Shown: one piece after another, positions 40,767-41,979 of the stretch
How the letters are laid out: each line of letters opens with the position of its first letter
Position numbering within the stretch: the stretch's first letter is position 1
Assembly (NCBI GenBank): GCA_048498995.1
Contig: JBEHWX010000050.1
Location: 1-41,979, forward strand
Direction: 5' to 3'
Source of the DNA: JBEHWX01 sp048498995
GTDB taxonomy: Bacteria > Bacteroidota > Ignavibacteria > OLB7
DNA length: 41,979 bases
Position numbers and translations under genes: made by a program
The notes under the pieces: model-generated
Told to the model about the DNA's origin: nothing
The model's input: the letters and a program-made list of their open reading frames with translations, nothing else
Database searches by the model: none

Positions 40767-41979
40767 TTACTTCTGGATCACGATCGATCCGTTGACGGAA
40801 GTGCCGCTGGCGCTCTCCATCCGGACCGTGTACACGCCGCTGGCCAGGTCGTCGCCGGCCACCCGGATCGTACCCATGCCCGCCGACTGCTCGTCGACCA
40901 GAACCTTCACCAGACGACCCGTCGCGTCGTACATCGCGATCCGAACGCGGTCACCCGAAGGCACCACGTACTCGATCACGCCGTTCGTCGACGAGCTCAC
41001 CACGTTCGAGGTGATCGTCATGCCGTAGGCCGTGGCCTCGCCATTGACCTTCACCAGACGGGTCTCCTCCACCACGCGCTGGCCGTCGGCGTTGACCGTC
41101 ACCAGACGGTACTGGTACTCGCCAGCATCCACGCCGTTGTCGGTCACCCGGTAGCTGGCCCCCTTGGTCACGCCACCCCGCGGCGTCGTGCGGTCGACCA
41201 CCTGATAGGTGCCCTCCTTCAGACCCGCATCCGTGCGTACCACCGTGGCGCGCTCGATCTCCATGCGAACCACGTCCACCTCGCTGGCCGTCTGCCAGTC
41301 GACCGTCACCGTGTGGCGGCCGCTCTGGAAGGCGTTCATGCTCACCAGCTTCACCGGAACCGCGCCGTTGAACTCGCGCGTCCAGTCGAGCGCGGCAAGC
41401 AGCAGGCGCTGAGCACCCGAGCGATCCGGCTCGAACTGATACCGGCCGGCGTGACGCCAGTCGAACGCGTAGTAGATCACGTTCCGGTTCGACGTCGCGC
41501 TGACGATGCCGATCGAGCTGTCGCCGGTCGACACCATGTCCACCGCGCGATGCGTCGCACCGGCGATGCCCTCACCGTTGGTGGCGCGCAGGATGCCCGG
41601 CATCGGTGCCAGGTCGCCGGCAACGCCCGTCGGAGCGATCAGCTCGTACTTGTTCGGCTCGAGGCGCACGCCCTGGATCCGACGGTTCGAGTAGTCGGCC
41701 GGGCTGGTGCTGCCAACGTACTGCGCACGCAGGTAGCCGCGCACGAACTGCTGATCGGCAACCATGCCGTTGGTCGTGCCAAGCTGCACGTCGTGCTGAC
41801 GGGCAACCTCCTGACCGGCAATGATCAGGTTGGCACGATCGAACGCCGAGCGGCTGTCCAGCTGCGCCTTCAGAGCTACGCGCTCCTCCGGCAGCAGGCC
41901 GCCGTTGTCCTCGCCCTGCGACCAGATGATCGTCTTCCACGGCAGGAAGTTCAGGTTCTGCGACGGCCACTTGTCACGC
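40767..41979 (-). CDS. C-terminal part of a second giant secreted protein, 5' end outside window
   Basis: 404 codons are visible and the frame is open to the window edge, so an ATG inside it is not the true start. From RDKWPSQNLNFLPWKTIIWS to YDATGRLVKVLVDEQSAG the protein is about 97-98% identical to the C-terminal part of the 1848-aa protein by my reading. Differences near the edge include EERVALKAQLDSRSAFD against EERLAIEAQLDSRTMFD. The final ~35 residues then differ (MGTIRVAGDDLASGVYTVRM against EGRVTIARGELPSGTYIVRM). It therefore carries its own type IX-like closing module. Upstream domains cannot be seen. It ends at the 40693 terminator, with the LuxR gene next. Confidence 0.9.
   Translation of the reverse strand, partial: RDKWPSQNLNFLPWKTIIWSQGEDNGGLLPEERVALKAQLDSRSAFDRANLIIAGQEVARQHDVQLGTTNGMVADQQFVRGYLRAQYVGSTSPADYSNRRIQGVRLEPNKYELIAPTGVAGDLAPMPGILRATNGEGIAGATHRAVDMVSTGDSSIGIVSATSNRNVIYYAFDWRHAGRYQFEPDRSGAQRLLLAALDWTREFNGAVPVKLVSMNAFQSGRHTVTVDWQTASEVDVVRMEIERATVVRTDAGLKEGTYQVVDRTTPRGGVTKGASYRVTDNGVDAGEYQYRLVTVNADGQRVVEETRLVKVNGEATAYGMTITSNVVSSSTNGVIEYVVPSGDRVRIAMYDATGRLVKVLVDEQSAGMGTIRVAGDDLASGVYTVRMESASGTSVNGSIVIQK
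40882..41979 (-). repeat. Segmental duplication, copy in the partial gene
   Basis: Partner of 33901-34998, same strand, offset 6981 bp. It continues past the window edge. Confidence 0.95.

Noticed and set aside
33901..41979. Composite transposon or insertion sequence explaining the duplication
   Set aside because: No transposase, terminal inverted repeats or target duplication seen; both copies are in-frame coding.

Overview
The window is GC-rich (about two thirds G+C by eye) and reads as chromosomal DNA of a free-living Gram-negative bacterium of the Bacteroidota/Chlorobiota (FCB) group, possibly a Kapabacteria-like lineage. The reasons are: very large secreted proteins ending in Por/type IX-secretion-like C-terminal modules; a chlorobial-type 2[4Fe-4S] ferredoxin; a YbeY whose third zinc-ligand position is Asp; a TAnnTTTG promoter element; and LPS genes (kdsA, kdsD, lptC). 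The lineage is an inference and no rRNA is present. No tRNA, rRNA, CRISPR, insertion sequence or prophage was seen.

Left part (1-9300), almost all on the minus strand: kdsA, a possible coupled small ORF, kdsD, lptC and tpiA form one transcription unit, with hutH beyond a terminator and cut by the window edge. Upstream lie an outer-membrane beta-barrel-like protein with calcium-type DxDxDG repeats, smg (DUF494), then an unknown gene plus ybeY, and a small membrane protein. Central part (9400-25300): a nitrilase-family amidase divergent from an M23 endopeptidase; purH with a strong terminator; a receiver-like/DUF3052 fusion; a 76-aa protein; then on the minus strand a run holB, PSP1 (ricT-like), a DUF2064 glycosyltransferase-like gene, nadD and an orphan sugar-type ABC permease, the last four joined by short overlaps. 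Next on the plus strand come an AraC regulator with an SDR enzyme, a transglycosylase/amidase fusion and a HisN-type phosphatase, facing a DUF309-ferredoxin pair. Right part (25344-41979): a membrane gluzincin with a repeat-type C-terminus, a 1212-aa Asp-box (BNR) secreted protein, a BtuF-like lipoprotein, an unknown secreted protein, a 1848-aa secreted protein, a LuxR-type regulator, and the 3' end of a second protein nearly identical to the C-terminal part of the 1848-aa one.

The most unusual signals are outside ordinary gene content. The two giant paralogues are almost identical over at least 1.1 kb and then switch abruptly to different last ~35 residues. At least four intergenic regions carry short tandem arrays (13, 16, 16/17 and 18 bp). 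One of these is three hairpins in a row whose stems show compensatory changes, and two others appear to share a core. Several terminators share a short CGTTTYC-type tail in place of a long U-tract.
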